Shown: piece after piece, positions 1 through 8,150 of the stretch
How the letters are laid out: the number at the start of each line of letters is the position of its first letter
Numbering within the stretch: the first letter of the stretch is position 1
Source: Mobiluncus massiliensis
Lineage (GTDB): Bacteria > Actinomycetota > Actinomycetes > Actinomycetales > Actinomycetaceae
Assembly (NCBI RefSeq): GCF_949769255.1
Contig: NZ_OX458329.1
Location: 62,001 to 126,000, forward strand
DNA: 64,000 nucleotides
Reading direction: 5' to 3'
The notes under the pieces: generated by a model
Databases searched by the model: none
Told to the model about the DNA's origin: nothing
Seen by the model: the letters and a program-made list of their open reading frames with translations, nothing else
Made by a program: the position numbers and the translations under genes

Positions 1-1061
1 GCCACGGCTACGGGATTGGTCAGCATCTTGAGCGCTCCGCCGGGAGTGTCCACGATGTCCACGCCAGCAGCAAAGAAAGCGAAGAACGGCACCGCAAACG
101 CGGCCGAAACCGGGTTGACCTTCATAGAAATCTGTTCCACCAGGTTGTGAACTTCCCAGTCGTGTTTGTCGGCAGGAACGACCATGCCCAAAACTACTCC
201 GGCAATCGTGGCGTGAATACCGGAAACCAGCATGAAGTACCAGGTCAACACCCCCAGAGGAATCAGGAAGTACCAGTAGCCTTTCCGCTTGTGACACAGG
301 AACCCGAACAGGGCGGCACACGCCGCCATCGGCAACAGGAAAGCGAGATTCAAATCAGAGCCATAGAACACGGCGATGACGATAATCCCGCCCAAGTCGT
401 CGGCTACCGCCAGGGTCAACAGGAAGGTCCGGGCTCCGTTGGGCAGGCCGCGGCCAAAAATCTGCAAAATCGCGACCGCGAAAGCAATATCCGTGGCGGT
501 CGGAATCGCCCAGCCGTGCCAAGCTCCAGAGCCGGTGATGGCGGTGACGGCCACGTAAACTAGGGCGGGCCCGGCCATGCCAAAGGCGGCGGCGATAATC
601 GGCATTGCCGCGGTTCGTGGATCGTGCAGGGCGCCGTGGGTGAACTCTTCCTTTAGCTCTAACCCGACCGTGAAAAAGAAAATCGCCAGGATACCGTCAC
701 GCGCCCATTCTTCAATAGGCATGGACAGGTGCAGTTTTTGCAGCACCGACAGGGTGTCAGTGGCGGCAGCCTGCGCCAAGCCGGGGTCGGGCACGAACTG
801 TGCCACCGCCTGATACCCTTCGCGGAAAGGCGTGTTAGCGCAAACCAGGGCGATAATGGCGGCGATAATCAGAATCAAGCCCCCGACGATGTCGTCGGAA
901 ACAAACCGGGCGAAACGCTCTTGAGCGCTAAGGCGTTCTTCACCAACTCGAACCGCGGCATCGTAATCTTCCGGGGACGGACCGGCTAAATCCGGCTCAC
1001 CGAAGAGGCCCTTGTCGAGATTTTCGTTTTCTTTATCATTGCTTGGCACTTCTTTGTCCAT
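1..1061 (-). CDS. nhaA: Na+/H+ antiporter NhaA (partial, C-terminus beyond the window)
   Basis: Translating the minus strand from the ATG at 1061 gives an open frame to the left edge (about 353 residues, no stop). Family: electrogenic exchange of external protons for internal Na+ at the inner membrane, used for pH and salt homeostasis. Seen: a charged, acidic N-terminal tail of about 50 residues (MDKEVPSNDKENENLDKGLF...), then hydrophobic helices; the sequence ATDIAFAVAIL carries the NhaA Asp pair region and ADDLGGIIVIA carries the second conserved Asp pair; HGWAIPTATDIAFA is the typical family context. The gene is divergent from nothing on its 5' side except the tRNA at 1134, which is read the other way. 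No strong ribosome binding site is visible before the ATG, so the start is less certain than the identity. Confidence 0.93.
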   Translation of the reverse strand, partial: MDKEVPSNDKENENLDKGLFGEPDLAGPSPEDYDAAVRVGEERLSAQERFARFVSDDIVGGLILIIAAIIALVCANTPFREGYQAVAQFVPDPGLAQAAATDTLSVLQKLHLSMPIEEWARDGILAIFFFTVGLELKEEFTHGALHDPRTAAMPIIAAAFGMAGPALVYVAVTAITGSGAWHGWAIPTATDIAFAVAILQIFGRGLPNGARTFLLTLAVADDLGGIIVIAVFYGSDLNLAFLLPMAACAALFGFLCHKRKGYWYFLIPLGVLTWYFMLVSGIHATIAGVVLGMVVPADKHDWEVHNLVEQISMKVNPVSAAFAVPFFAFFAAGVDIVDTPGGALKMLTNPVAV

Positions 1062-1133
1062 ATTCAAAGTTTAGGGTCGATTTGAGTAAATTCCCAAATG
1101 AATAGATGATTAACCAGTCTGAAAAATGTTTGC

Positions 1134-1206
1134 GCCCCCGTAGCCCAATGGTAGAGGCAGCTGACTTAAAATCAGTTCAGTGTCGGTTCGAATCCGACCG
1201 GGGGTA
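1134..1206 (+). tRNA. tRNA with anticodon UAA (nominally tRNA-Leu), class I shape
   Basis: A 73-base cloverleaf folds by eye: acceptor GCCCCCG/CGGGGGT (7 pairs, the last G-U), D arm GCC/GGC, anticodon stem GCTGA/TCAGT with loop CTTAAAA (anticodon TAA at 1167-1169), T arm GTCGG-TTCGAAT-CCGAC, discriminator A. CCA is not encoded. The variable region is only five bases (TCAGT), whereas bacterial leucine tRNAs normally have a long variable arm. The anticodon predicts decoding of UUA. A run of six T follows at 1209. Identity as a tRNA is secure; its amino acid is inferred only from the anticodon. Confidence 0.85.
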
Positions 1207-1231
1207 CAGTTTTTTCGCCGATCCGGCGGAT

Positions 1232-1969
1232 TTATGCGGAAACGAGGCCGTTTTCGTAGGCAAAAATGACGGCTTGCACTCGGTCGCGGGCGCCAATCTT
1301 GTTCAGGATATTGCCCACGTGGGTTTTCACAGTGGTCATCGAGATGAACAGTTGCGTGGCGATTTCCTGATTGGTCAGCCCCTGTGCGATGAGGGTGAGG
1401 ACCTCGGTTTCCCGGTCGGTGAGGCTTTCCAGCAGGGCTTGGTCGACCAGATTTGTCTCCGTGTCGCCGTCCTGGTCACCGGGTAGCTGCGGGGCAAACA
1501 TATCCAGCATCCGTTTCGTCACGCGCGGGGAAATCGTGGCGTCCCCGTGGGCGACGTTGCGGATTGCGCCGATGAGTTCCTCGGGTTTGGCGTCTTTCAG
1601 CAGGAATCCGCTGGCCCCGGCCCGCAGTGCGGCGAAAGCGTATTCGTCCAGGTCAAAAGTGGTGAGGATGAGGACTTTCACGTTCGGGTTGCTGGCGATG
1701 ATTTCCGAGGTTGCCTCGATGCCATTCATATTGGGCATCCGTACGTCCATCAGTACCACGTCCGGCGCGGTCGCTTTGACCATCTGTAGCGCGGTTTTGC
1801 CGTCTGCCGCTTCGCCCACTACTGTGATGTCGTCCGCCGCTTCCAGCACCATCCGAAAACCCATGCGGATTAGGGATTGGTCGTCGACCAGCAGCACTTT
1901 GATAGCTTCGCTGGGCGTGGACTGCGTGGACGGCGCGGACTGTCCAGTTTCGTTTTCGTTTTCACTCAC
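1232..1969 (-). CDS. NarL/LuxR-family response regulator
   Basis: 245 residues. N-terminal receiver domain with acidic pocket VLLVDD (about 24-30) and phosphoacceptor Asp75 in VLMDVRMPNM, followed by the conserved Thr (LILTTFD) and Lys (FLLKDA). The C-terminal LuxR-type helix-turn-helix (about 180-240) reads LTDRETEVLTLIAQGLTNQEIA...FISMTTVKTHVGNIL. Known role of the family: phosphorylation by the cognate kinase drives dimerisation and promoter binding. It lies 36 bases downstream of the histidine kinase on the same strand, so the two form one operon. The input signal cannot be read from the sequence. A serine/threonine-rich 20-residue N-terminal tail precedes the receiver domain. Confidence 0.93.
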   Translation of the reverse strand: MSENENETGQSAPSTQSTPSEAIKVLLVDDQSLIRMGFRMVLEAADDITVVGEAADGKTALQMVKATAPDVVLMDVRMPNMNGIEATSEIIASNPNVKVLILTTFDLDEYAFAALRAGASGFLLKDAKPEELIGAIRNVAHGDATISPRVTKRMLDMFAPQLPGDQDGDTETNLVDQALLESLTDRETEVLTLIAQGLTNQEIATQLFISMTTVKTHVGNILNKIGARDRVQAVIFAYENGLVSA

Positions 1970-2005
1970 GTTTACATTGTCCCCTAAAAGTTGCTTAAAA
2001 GTTGT

Positions 2006-3043
2006 CTACGCGGGCATAACCCAGCCCTCGGACTTCGGCGCTTCGGGCTGCCACTGCAAAGTTGCCTCGACCCGCCATCCCCCGGGCGTGGGGCCAGCCT
2101 CCACGTGACCGTCATAGACCGCAGCGCGCTCGCGCATTCCAATGAGTCCCTTCCCGCCGCCGGGATTAATCCCCGCCAGGGAAGTGGCGTTAAACACGAC
2201 GATACGAATGCCGTTATCCCGCGCTTGTAAATCGACCTCAACCGCGGTGGAGGCGGGTGCGTGACGCAAAATGTTAGTCAAAGACTCTTGGATGATCCGA
2301 TAAATCGTCAGTTGCAGCGGACCGTCAGCCGGCACCTCATCCCCGGTGTAACGGTAGGTAATCGGCAGGCCGGCCGCCCGGAACTGGGCGATTAGTCCGT
2401 CCATTTCCGCCAAATCCGGAGAAGGGGTGAAGCGGACTTCCTCTAGCGAGGATGTTTGGTCGTCCTGAGGGGCGTTCGGGTCAAGGTTCTGGGGTACTTC
2501 GGTGGGTTGGCGCAGCACTCCCACCAGGCGGCGCGTATCCGCCAGCGCCGCCCGCCCTGTTTCGCTCATATTGCGCAAGGCTTCCTTGGCGAGCTCGGGA
2601 TTTTTGTCAATCGCGGCGGTGGCGCCGTCACTCATCGCAATCAACACCGTCAGCGAGTGGGCCACAATATCGTGCATTTCCCGGGCAATCCGGGCACGTT
2701 CGTCAGCCACCGCAATCTGTTCGGACTGCTCGCGCTCCAGCTCCAACTGCCGGTTGCGCAACGTCAACTCGTCCACCCGGTCTCGTCCCAACTGAACAAT
2801 GCGTGCCAACAGCACCGCCACCACCATCAGCAGGGTGATGACCAGCGCCATCATCCCGCGGGCAGCCAGATTCTCCTGCGGTTCCAGGAAACCCGCTTGG
2901 ACCACTACCAAAATGCCGACCCCGAACAGCACAATGAACGTGACCAGCAGCAACACGTTCGACACGACTCCGCGCAGGGTTTGACGCCGAGCGGGGTCGG
3001 TGTTACCGCCGGGCTTGCGGGGTTCCTGGCTTTTAGTCACCAA
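2006..3043 (-). CDS. Two-component sensor histidine kinase (HisKA_3 type)
   Basis: 345 residues. Two membrane segments near 24-50 and 64-81 with only a short loop between them, so there is no large extracellular sensor. A coiled linker (about 83-110) leads to the HisKA_3 dimerisation box ERARIAREMHDIVAHSLTVLI with phosphoacceptor His124. The ATPase domain follows (QESLTNILRHAP as the N box; GGGKGLIGMRERAA as the G box). The acidic loop between DHp and ATPase (PTEVPQNLDPNAPQDDQTS) is unusual in composition. Start: TTG at 3043 or GTG at 3040 are adjacent; neither has a clear ribosome binding site. The partner regulator is immediately downstream. Kinases of this architecture often sense envelope stress, but that is inference. 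Confidence 0.92.
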   Translation of the reverse strand: MVTKSQEPRKPGGNTDPARRQTLRGVVSNVLLLVTFIVLFGVGILVVVQAGFLEPQENLAARGMMALVITLLMVVAVLLARIVQLGRDRVDELTLRNRQLELEREQSEQIAVADERARIAREMHDIVAHSLTVLIAMSDGATAAIDKNPELAKEALRNMSETGRAALADTRRLVGVLRQPTEVPQNLDPNAPQDDQTSSLEEVRFTPSPDLAEMDGLIAQFRAAGLPITYRYTGDEVPADGPLQLTIYRIIQESLTNILRHAPASTAVEVDLQARDNGIRIVVFNATSLAGINPGGGKGLIGMRERAAVYDGHVEAGPTPGGWRVEATLQWQPEAPKSEGWVMPA

Positions 3044-3182
3044 CCTATTGTGACACAGCTGGTTTTTCCCGGCTCCGTGACGGGGCTGTGCCCTGGAAAA
3101 TCACCCCGTAGCAGGAGGACTGAACCGTGGCAGTAATGGGGAAATCCGCTACGATTAAACCGTTGAGACAATAAGGAGCGGC

Positions 3183-4076
3183 ATGAGCAACCCAGTGTTT
3201 ACACGCAACAAAGTTTTTACCGAGCGCACGCCGGGAGGTTACCCGACTATGCCCGGTTACCAGGTCGGTGGCGGGGCCACCCAGACCTATCCCGGCAATG
3301 CTCCCCACGTGAGCTACGCGCCGGAACAACCCCAGCAGTTCCCCACCCCGCAGGGCCAGGAACAGTACGGCACGGTCTCTGGCAGCCGTCCCGTCACTCT
3401 GGACGATGTTCTGATTAAGACAGTGCTGACTTTCGGGACCCTCCTGCTTTTCGGAGCCGGGGCCTGGGCGTTGACCGCAGCCAATCCGGGACTGGGCATG
3501 AGCGTGGCATTCGGCTCGATGATTGTGGCCTTGGTGTTGGGCCTGGTGAACTCGTTCAAACGCAGCCCCTCCCCGGCGCTCATTTTGGCTTACGCCGCTT
3601 TTGAAGGTCTCATGTTGGGCGGCATCTCTAGCATGTTCGCCGCGCTTTACGACGGCGTGGTGATGAAAGCAATCGTGGCGACCCTGGTCACCACCGGGGT
3701 AATGCTGGTGCTGTTTAAGACCAAGGTGGTGCGCAACTCACCGACCCTCATGCGAGTCGTCATGGTCGGAATGTTTTCGATTTTTGTGTTCTACCTGGGC
3801 AACCTGGTGGTCAGCCTCATCAACCCGGCCTGGTCTTTCTACGGCCCGAACGCCCCGACCATCGGCGGCTTCCCGCTGTGGATTGTGGTCAGCCTCATCG
3901 CTATCGGTTTAGCGGCGTTCTCCCTGGTCACAGACTTTGACTACATCGTCAAAGCAGTCGATAACGGGGCGCCCCAGGAAACCGCCTGGACGGCAGCTTT
4001 TGGCCTGATGGTGACCCTGGTCTGGCTCTACATTGAGTTCCTGCGGATTTTCGCATTCTTTGCGTCCGATAACTAG
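3183..4076 (+). CDS. Bax inhibitor-1 / YccA family membrane protein
   Basis: 297 residues, start ATG with AAGGAGCGGC just upstream. A soluble N-terminal stretch of about 75 residues rich in Pro, Gln and Gly precedes seven predicted membrane helices. The family pattern is clear: the helix with YAAFEGLMLGGISSMF, the charged turn after MLVLFKTKVV, and the C-terminal AFSLVTDFDYIVKAVDNGAPQETAWTAAFG region carrying the conserved acidic residues of the pH-sensing/Ca2+ leak pore of BI-1 proteins, then LYIEFLRIF. Known: BI-1 relatives in bacteria act as pH-sensitive Ca2+ leak channels (BsYetJ) or FtsH modulators (YccA). The cellular role here is not shown. It is a single gene divergent from the kinase operon. 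Confidence 0.92.
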   Translation: MSNPVFTRNKVFTERTPGGYPTMPGYQVGGGATQTYPGNAPHVSYAPEQPQQFPTPQGQEQYGTVSGSRPVTLDDVLIKTVLTFGTLLLFGAGAWALTAANPGLGMSVAFGSMIVALVLGLVNSFKRSPSPALILAYAAFEGLMLGGISSMFAALYDGVVMKAIVATLVTTGVMLVLFKTKVVRNSPTLMRVVMVGMFSIFVFYLGNLVVSLINPAWSFYGPNAPTIGGFPLWIVVSLIAIGLAAFSLVTDFDYIVKAVDNGAPQETAWTAAFGLMVTLVWLYIEFLRIFAFFASDN

Positions 4077-4215
4077 GTTCGTGTCCCGGAACTTCCGGAG
4101 TTTCGGGAGTTTCCGGCTCAGACACGACGCGGTTTCGCGTTTTCCCGCGGGTGGATTCTCCTCGTTCGACCACAGAAGCTAGACTTAGAGAAAACGACTC
4201 ACGGAATCGAGAGTA

Positions 4216-4725
4216 ATGACTGTCAACATTCGCCCGCCTGAGGTTCAGGATGCCGCCGGCATGGGGGTGGCTCACGCCCGCATGTGGTTGGCTAACTACG
4301 GCGAATTTATCGACGATAAATACCGTTCCCGCTTTGACGAGCCGACCCTGGTCGGTCAATGGCACAACCTGTTGACCTCGGATCCGGCAGGACGCCGCAT
4401 CGCAGTTGCGGTCGAGCACGGCCGGGTGGTCGGCATCGCCATGACGGTTCAGACGGTACGTAACGAGCATGTTGCCCCGCCCGCCCGGGAACGGGAAGTT
4501 TCCATGCACTACCTAATGCCTGAATATCAGGGCCAAGGCTTGGGGCGGCGCTTGTTGGAATACGTGGTCGGCCCGCAGGAGCCAGCCCAGCTGTGGCTGC
4601 CTTCGGGATATCCCGGGGAAAAGCGAGCCCACCGGTTTTACCGCCGCGCTGGGTTCCTCTCGGACGGAGCGATGACCGGTCGCGAGGTCAACTACGGACT
4701 GGCCTTGAACCGGATGGTGCGCTGA
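4216..4725 (+). CDS. GNAT-family N-acetyltransferase
   Basis: 169 residues. The acetyl-CoA binding motif A is visible as YLMPEYQGQGLGRRLLEYVVG (about 97-117), followed by motif B with YPGEKRAHRFYRRAGFLSDG. The N-terminal half (RPPEVQDAAGMGVAHARMWLANY) matches the Acetyltransf_1 pattern of proteins that act on small molecules. Known: transfer of an acetyl group from acetyl-CoA to a primary amine. The substrate is not predictable. It stands alone between the BI-1 gene and the AI-2E permease gene. Confidence 0.9.
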   Translation: MTVNIRPPEVQDAAGMGVAHARMWLANYGEFIDDKYRSRFDEPTLVGQWHNLLTSDPAGRRIAVAVEHGRVVGIAMTVQTVRNEHVAPPAREREVSMHYLMPEYQGQGLGRRLLEYVVGPQEPAQLWLPSGYPGEKRAHRFYRRAGFLSDGAMTGREVNYGLALNRMVR

Positions 4726-4841
4726 GCGGTTATCCTTCCCCGGCTTTGCGCCCGCCCTGCCATATCGCGAAGTTCCCGGTGAGGCAGTAACCAGACTGTG
4801 ACATCTTTTGAAAACAACAAACAACCGAAAACGGAAGTGCG

Positions 4842-6371
4842 ATGGAGAAAAAACCGTTATTAAACGCCGGAGCCGAGTTTAGACGCGGGTGGTGGCGCGA
4901 GGTCATTTCCCGGCGGGACACGCAAAATCGAGTTCCCAACTTTGACGGACTGGAACCGACTGCCCCGCCCGAAGTGGAAAACGGCCCGAACTCGGCATAT
5001 TCGGTGTCTTGGCGGATTCGGGTGGCGGCCAGTTGGGCGTGGCGTTTCCTGGTCATCGTCGCGGCGCTAGGGCTGATTCTGTACGGAATCACGAAAGTTT
5101 CCATCATTTTCGTGCCCCTCGCGGTTGCCCTGTTGTTGACGTTGCTGCTGGAGCCGATGCATTTCCGGTTGCAAAAGTGGCATGTTCCCAAGACTTTATC
5201 CGCGGTCATTTCCCTGTTGGTGGGTGTAGGGCTGGTTGTGGCAATGATTTGGATTGCGACCTCCCAGCTGGCTCACGGTGCGCCTGCCCTGCTGGCGAAA
5301 GCCGGGGGCGGCTTCGACAAGGCCCTGGCGTGGTTGAGCGATGGTCCTCTGGATCTGGACCAGGCGCAAATTGATAAATATTTTAAAGAGCTGACCGCTC
5401 AAATCACTGCCTTTGCCACCAAGTATTCTTCCTCCATTGCGTCCTCGGCGCTGTCGGTGACTTCTTCGGTCGCCAGCGTGGTCACCACCATCTTGATTTC
5501 GCTTTTCTGCCTGTTCTTTTTCCTCAAGGACGGTCGCCAGATTTGGATTTGGTTGATTCGGATGCTGCCGGTTCCCGCCCGCGAGCCGGTTCACGAGGCG
5601 GCGATTCGCGGCTGGACCACGCTCAATGGCTACATCAGAGCCCAGGCGCTGGTGGCTTTGGTGGATTCCGTGTTTATTTCCATCGGGGCAGCGATTCTGG
5701 GCGCCGGGTCGATGACTATCCCGCTGGCTTTGCTCATTTTCATTGGCTCCTTCATCCCGATTGTTGGTGCGGTCACCACCGGGGCTATCGCCGTGTTGAT
5801 TCTGCTGTTGGATAAAGGTTTCATGGCGGCCGTCATCATGCTGATTGTGATTTTGGCGGTGCAACAGATTGAATCCAACGTGCTACAGCCGATGCTGATG
5901 TCCAACGCGGTCAGTCTGCATCCGCTGGCAGTGCTGCTGGGCGTGACGGCAGGAACCTTCCTGGCTGGAATTATCGGAGCTTTGCTGGTGGTGCCGATTA
6001 TAGCGTTCTGTAACACCGTGGTTCTGTACCTGACCGGACACGATTCGATGCCGGAATTGTCCACTCGCCACGACCGTATCGGCGGGGCTCCCGGAACAGT
6101 TCACGCCCAGGTGGCCGCGTCCTACATTGGCGGGTCCAAGAAGGACACCGCGAAAGTCATGGAATCCCAGGAGCTTTCCCGGCAACAGGCCGGCGCGCTG
6201 GCTTCGTCTCCCGCGGATGGTTCGCCCGACCGGACTGGTGACGCCCCGGCCTTGTCGGACACCTCGGCTGGCGACAACAGGGCTGGTGCGGACGAACCGG
6301 CCACCCGCACTGGTGATGGCTCCGTAGCAAACCCTGACGACCCGGCCTTTCCCGAAAAACCTGAGCCGTAA
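4842..6371 (+). CDS. AI-2E family transporter (PerM/YdiK-like)
   Basis: 509 residues, start ATG with GGAAG upstream. A soluble N-terminus of about 65 residues is followed by about eight hydrophobic segments between 66 and 385, with the long amphipathic stretch (PLDLDQAQIDKYFKELTAQI) between the third and fourth that typifies the family. The conserved block NVLQPMLMSNAVSLHPLAVLLG near 345-370 is diagnostic. The last 110 residues are hydrophilic, Pro/Ala/Asp-rich and probably disordered. Family members export autoinducer-2 or act in Na+/H+ exchange; which applies here cannot be told. Monocistronic by spacing. Confidence 0.9.
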   Translation: MEKKPLLNAGAEFRRGWWREVISRRDTQNRVPNFDGLEPTAPPEVENGPNSAYSVSWRIRVAASWAWRFLVIVAALGLILYGITKVSIIFVPLAVALLLTLLLEPMHFRLQKWHVPKTLSAVISLLVGVGLVVAMIWIATSQLAHGAPALLAKAGGGFDKALAWLSDGPLDLDQAQIDKYFKELTAQITAFATKYSSSIASSALSVTSSVASVVTTILISLFCLFFFLKDGRQIWIWLIRMLPVPAREPVHEAAIRGWTTLNGYIRAQALVALVDSVFISIGAAILGAGSMTIPLALLIFIGSFIPIVGAVTTGAIAVLILLLDKGFMAAVIMLIVILAVQQIESNVLQPMLMSNAVSLHPLAVLLGVTAGTFLAGIIGALLVVPIIAFCNTVVLYLTGHDSMPELSTRHDRIGGAPGTVHAQVAASYIGGSKKDTAKVMESQELSRQQAGALASSPADGSPDRTGDAPALSDTSAGDNRAGADEPATRTGDGSVANPDDPAFPEKPEP

Positions 6372-6548
6372 CCTTCTCGCTATCCCCGGCGCTGCGCCAG
6401 TCTAGCTGGACGACTGCGCTAATAAATTCTTGACATTTTGAAATGCTTTCCCATGCTTGGGTGTAACAGGAGTAAAAACGTGAGATGATAGGGGAAGTTG
6501 AGCCTTGCAGTCTGGGCTCGCTAAAGAGTCCCGACGATTGAGGTTGCG

Positions 6549-8150
6549 ATGTCGCTGTTTGAGTATGACCAAGGTCACCTGATTCCGGCCCAGTTTGGCC
6601 ATCCCGTAGGCCCGGAAGCCCAAGGTGAGATTCTGGATTCTATCCGCCGTCAGGTCCTCGAAGTTATTGCTCGCCCGCTTTTTCCCGTGACTTGGAACGA
6701 TATGACTGTGACGCCGGTGTCCGGGATGCCCGGAGAATTTGCGCAACCTGGGGCGTCACCAGGGTCGGGGGTTCCTGGCGCGGACGAGACGGCCAACGGT
6801 TATCCCCAAGAATCCCCGCGTTTGACCGCTTTGGACGGTTCCGGTCAGGTCGTGCTGGTCGAAGTGGTGAATCGGCTGGATTCCGCAGGTTTGATTGCAG
6901 CTTTGGCGCGGCTCGGAGCCGTGTCGAACTTGGGATGGAACGATTTGGCTGCCGCTTATCCCGGCGGGGTCAGCGCTTTCCGTTCCGGTTGGACGCAATT
7001 CCGCGATGCTATGCCCCCGAACTTGGCGGCTGGGCCGCGCCTGATATTGGTCGCCACCGAGATTGACCCGGATGTGCGCCCCGCCTTGGATGCTTTGACC
7101 CCTTCGGGGCTGGAAGTCCATCATGTCAGCGTGCGCGAGATGTCCAACGGGCGCCGCTTCCTGGACGTGCAGCGGGTCGCGTCCTCGCTGTTCAGTCACG
7201 ATACGAATCTGTTGGCGGGCCGGGGAGCTCGCATTCCCGCGATTACTTCCGCTACCGATGAGGATGTGCAAAACGTGGAGTTTATGGCATCCGAAGTGGA
7301 TTCCAGTCCGGACCAGGGGCCGAGCGTAGGCTTTGCCGACCTGGCGACCCCGATGGCGGCCAGTCCGGTTTCCGGGACGGCTGTGTCAGGCGTAGAGCCC
7401 GCAGCCCCCGAAGTCGAGGCGGTTTCAGAGCCAGCGTCACCCGCGCCGGAGCCGGTAGCACCCGCCCTTGAGACAACGGGGGACAGTTCGAATCCAGTCG
7501 ACGAACCCGAACTGCAAACCGGTTCAATCTCACGCCATTCCATTATGGAAGCGGCCCGGGGTTCCGGGGTGTCCCCGCTGGCTTCAGCAGAAGACGAAGA
7601 GCCGGTCGAGTCGCTGTTCACCACCCATCACGGTAGCGTTGCCGAGACTGATGTACCGTCCTTCGCGGACATTATTTCCGGCACCGATACCGGAGAATTC
7701 CAGACGGCTCATCATTCCCACCGGGCTCCCGCTAGCGAACAGACCCTGGCGGCAGAAGCACAGGCGCAGGCCGGGAACGATTCTGCGCAATCCGAGCAAC
7801 CCGCCGAGTCGGCTAGCCTGGAGGAGCCCGGCGCGGCCCAATCTGACAGAACCGACCTGCTGAACCGTGACGCTGCCGGACTCAGTGTCATTGCCCAGGT
7901 GACCGGCGAAGATACGCCGCTCATTGCCCTGGTGAACTTTGACGGAAGCGCGGCCGAAGTCAACGCTACCCTCGCCGAGCGCGGGGTCATTGTCTTGGAA
8001 GGCCGCGAATTTGACGATCCCAGCGAGGCGGCTCGCGAGCTCGGCCAAGATGTCGACGGGTGGGAGTTCTGGCACCTGGGCTTCATCGATGGTCCGACCC
8101 TCGCCGAAGCCCAAGCCGAAATCAATGCTGAAATCGAGCGTAATCGCTAG
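6549..8150 (+). CDS. Two-domain protein: degenerate PD-(D/E)XK-like domain plus RAMA modified-DNA reader domain
   Basis: 533 residues, ATG with GAGG upstream. Three parts are visible. Residues about 90-220 (LTALDGSGQVVLVEVVNRLD... then PRLILVATEIDPDVRPALDALTPSGLEVHHVSVRE) resemble the NucS/DUF91-type nuclease-fold domain of actinobacterial proteins, but the Lys of the E-x-K signature is Val (VEVV) and the preceding Asp is not in place, so catalysis is doubtful. Residues about 240-430 are acidic, Pro/Ala/Glu-rich and likely disordered. The C-terminus (about 440-533) has the RAMA signature: GREFDDPSEAARELG followed by VDGWEFWHLGF. Known: RAMA domains accompany restriction adenine methylases and are proposed to read modified DNA. 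Domain calls are by motif memory only. No methylase or restriction gene is adjacent. Confidence 0.65.
   Translation: MSLFEYDQGHLIPAQFGHPVGPEAQGEILDSIRRQVLEVIARPLFPVTWNDMTVTPVSGMPGEFAQPGASPGSGVPGADETANGYPQESPRLTALDGSGQVVLVEVVNRLDSAGLIAALARLGAVSNLGWNDLAAAYPGGVSAFRSGWTQFRDAMPPNLAAGPRLILVATEIDPDVRPALDALTPSGLEVHHVSVREMSNGRRFLDVQRVASSLFSHDTNLLAGRGARIPAITSATDEDVQNVEFMASEVDSSPDQGPSVGFADLATPMAASPVSGTAVSGVEPAAPEVEAVSEPASPAPEPVAPALETTGDSSNPVDEPELQTGSISRHSIMEAARGSGVSPLASAEDEEPVESLFTTHHGSVAETDVPSFADIISGTDTGEFQTAHHSHRAPASEQTLAAEAQAQAGNDSAQSEQPAESASLEEPGAAQSDRTDLLNRDAAGLSVIAQVTGEDTPLIALVNFDGSAAEVNATLAERGVIVLEGREFDDPSEAARELGQDVDGWEFWHLGFIDGPTLAEAQAEINAEIERNR

Noticed and set aside
6429-6455. A promoter for the RAMA gene based on a perfect TTGACA
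   Set aside because: No acceptable -10 hexamer lies 16-19 bases downstream.
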